DNA of 64,000 bases from Agreia sp. VKM Ac-1783 (GTDB lineage Bacteria > Actinomycetota > Actinomycetes > Actinomycetales > Microbacteriaceae), in NCBI RefSeq assembly GCF_900177765.1, contig NZ_FXWI01000001.1, positions 186,001 to 250,000 on the forward strand, written 5' to 3'. Below the pieces are notes generated by a model, which did not search any database, was not told the origin of the DNA, and was given only the letters and a program-made list of their open reading frames with translations. A program made the position numbers and the translations under genes. Of the stretch, positions 63,620 through 64,000 are shown one piece after another; positions within the stretch are counted from its first letter, which is position 1; every line of letters begins with the position of its first letter.

Positions 63620-63635
63620 TTTTAGCGCAGGATGC

Positions 63636-64000
63636 CTAGACGATGGCTGCGCGCAGGTCTGCCGCTGCGGCTCCCACGTCCGAGGCGCTGTAGATCGCGC
63701 TTCCGGCGACGGCGACCTGGGCGCCCGACTCCTGAACCGCGGCGATGGTCGAGGCGTTGATGCCGCCGGCGACCGAGAACGGCACACCGGATGCCTTGCC
63801 GTCGTCGAGCAGGGTCGAGAACGTGAAGCCCTCCTCGGCCTGCTCGTCGAGGCCCGCGTGCATCTCGACGAACTCGGCGCCCAGGGCGACGACCTGCTTC
63901 GCGCGCTCGGGCTTATTCGCGACGCCGATCAGGTCGACGACGATGCCCTTGCCGTGCTTCTTCGCAGCCTTGACCGCGCCGACGATGGTGCTGTCACCGG
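63636..64000 (-). CDS. hxlA: 3-hexulose-6-phosphate synthase, C-terminal part (cut by window edge)
   Basis: About 121 residues of the C-terminus; the start lies beyond 64000. KHGKGIVVDLIGVANKPERA then FVEMHAGLDEQ and VPFSVAGGINASTIAAVQES match the HUMPS/KGPDC branch of the orotidine-decarboxylase fold: the D-x-I/M strand and H-x-G-x-D are catalytic. It would join formaldehyde and ribulose-5-phosphate, or work in reverse to make ribulose-5-phosphate. Which direction applies here is not seen. Confidence 0.85.
   Translation of the reverse strand, partial: GDSTIVGAVKAAKKHGKGIVVDLIGVANKPERAKQVVALGAEFVEMHAGLDEQAEEGFTFSTLLDDGKASGVPFSVAGGINASTIAAVQESGAQVAVAGSAIYSASDVGAAAADLRAAIV

Overview
The window is high-GC, densely packed actinobacterial chromosome, most likely from the family Microbacteriaceae. 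Pointers are the order tRNA-Trp, secE, nusG, rplK, rplA; a long acidic N-terminal extension on NusG; a fused RmlC-RmlD protein; CUT1/CUT2 sugar transporters of actinobacterial type; many TANNNT-N6-start promoters suited to leaderless mRNAs; and frequent short palindromic intergenic repeats. There is no phage, plasmid, CRISPR array or classical insertion sequence. The family assignment is inference from gene content, not from a database search.

Layout. 0-7 kb: UDP-glucose dehydrogenase, a guanine-deaminase-like amidohydrolase coupled to an ABM-domain membrane protein, a PRISE-like reductase and the RmlC-RmlD fusion. 7-10 kb: VanZ-like protein, fatty acid desaturase and a DUF559/Vsr-like endonuclease gene bracketed by an inverted pair of about 65-bp palindromic repeats. 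10-17 kb: a LacI regulator, a ChvE/MmsA/MmsB-type sugar ABC transporter with a clear operator, and a third gene encoding a catalytically dead copy of the transporter ATPase. 17-25 kb: housekeeping genes (phosphatase, DoxX-like, aspartate aminotransferase, lipid kinase, glycosyltransferase, two HAD phosphatases, RmlB, MarC) with a tandem 83-bp repeat array. 25-29 kb: tRNA-Trp, secE, nusG, rplK, rplA. 28.8-39 kb: a second DUF559-type gene with flanking repeats, GNAT, a MFS pump with divergent TetR, an RNB ribonuclease, oxidoreductases, a lone YqaJ-type nuclease and membrane proteins. 39-40 kb: rplJ-rplL behind an L10 leader with a visible attenuator. 41-46 kb: a LacI regulator divergent from a CUT1 transporter (binding protein and two permeases, no ATPase). 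46-55 kb: ABC exporter, cystathionine beta-synthase and cystathionine gamma-synthase/lyase, an N5-(carboxyethyl)ornithine-synthase-like enzyme, DedA and an S9 peptidase. 55-57.5 kb: a MesX-MesD (DUF1852 plus core methionine synthase) operon behind a 23-codon upstream ORF. 57.5-64 kb: APC permease, nrdHIEF with NrdR and DnaA boxes, a SRPBCC protein and the 3' part of a hexulose-6-phosphate synthase gene.

How parts fit together. Ugd, RmlB and RmlC-RmlD supply nucleotide sugars for surface polysaccharide, although RmlA is not here. The two sugar-uptake clusters each have a LacI regulator and a matching palindromic operator, and each has a stable hairpin just after the binding-protein gene that probably raises binding protein over permease. 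CBS, MetB and MesX-MesD form a sulfur amino acid neighbourhood. The most interesting non-standard items are the repeat-bracketed DUF559 genes, the degenerate MmsA paralogue with no standard start codon, the MesX-MesD operon with its upstream ORF, and the combined NrdR/DnaA control region of the ribonucleotide reductase operon.
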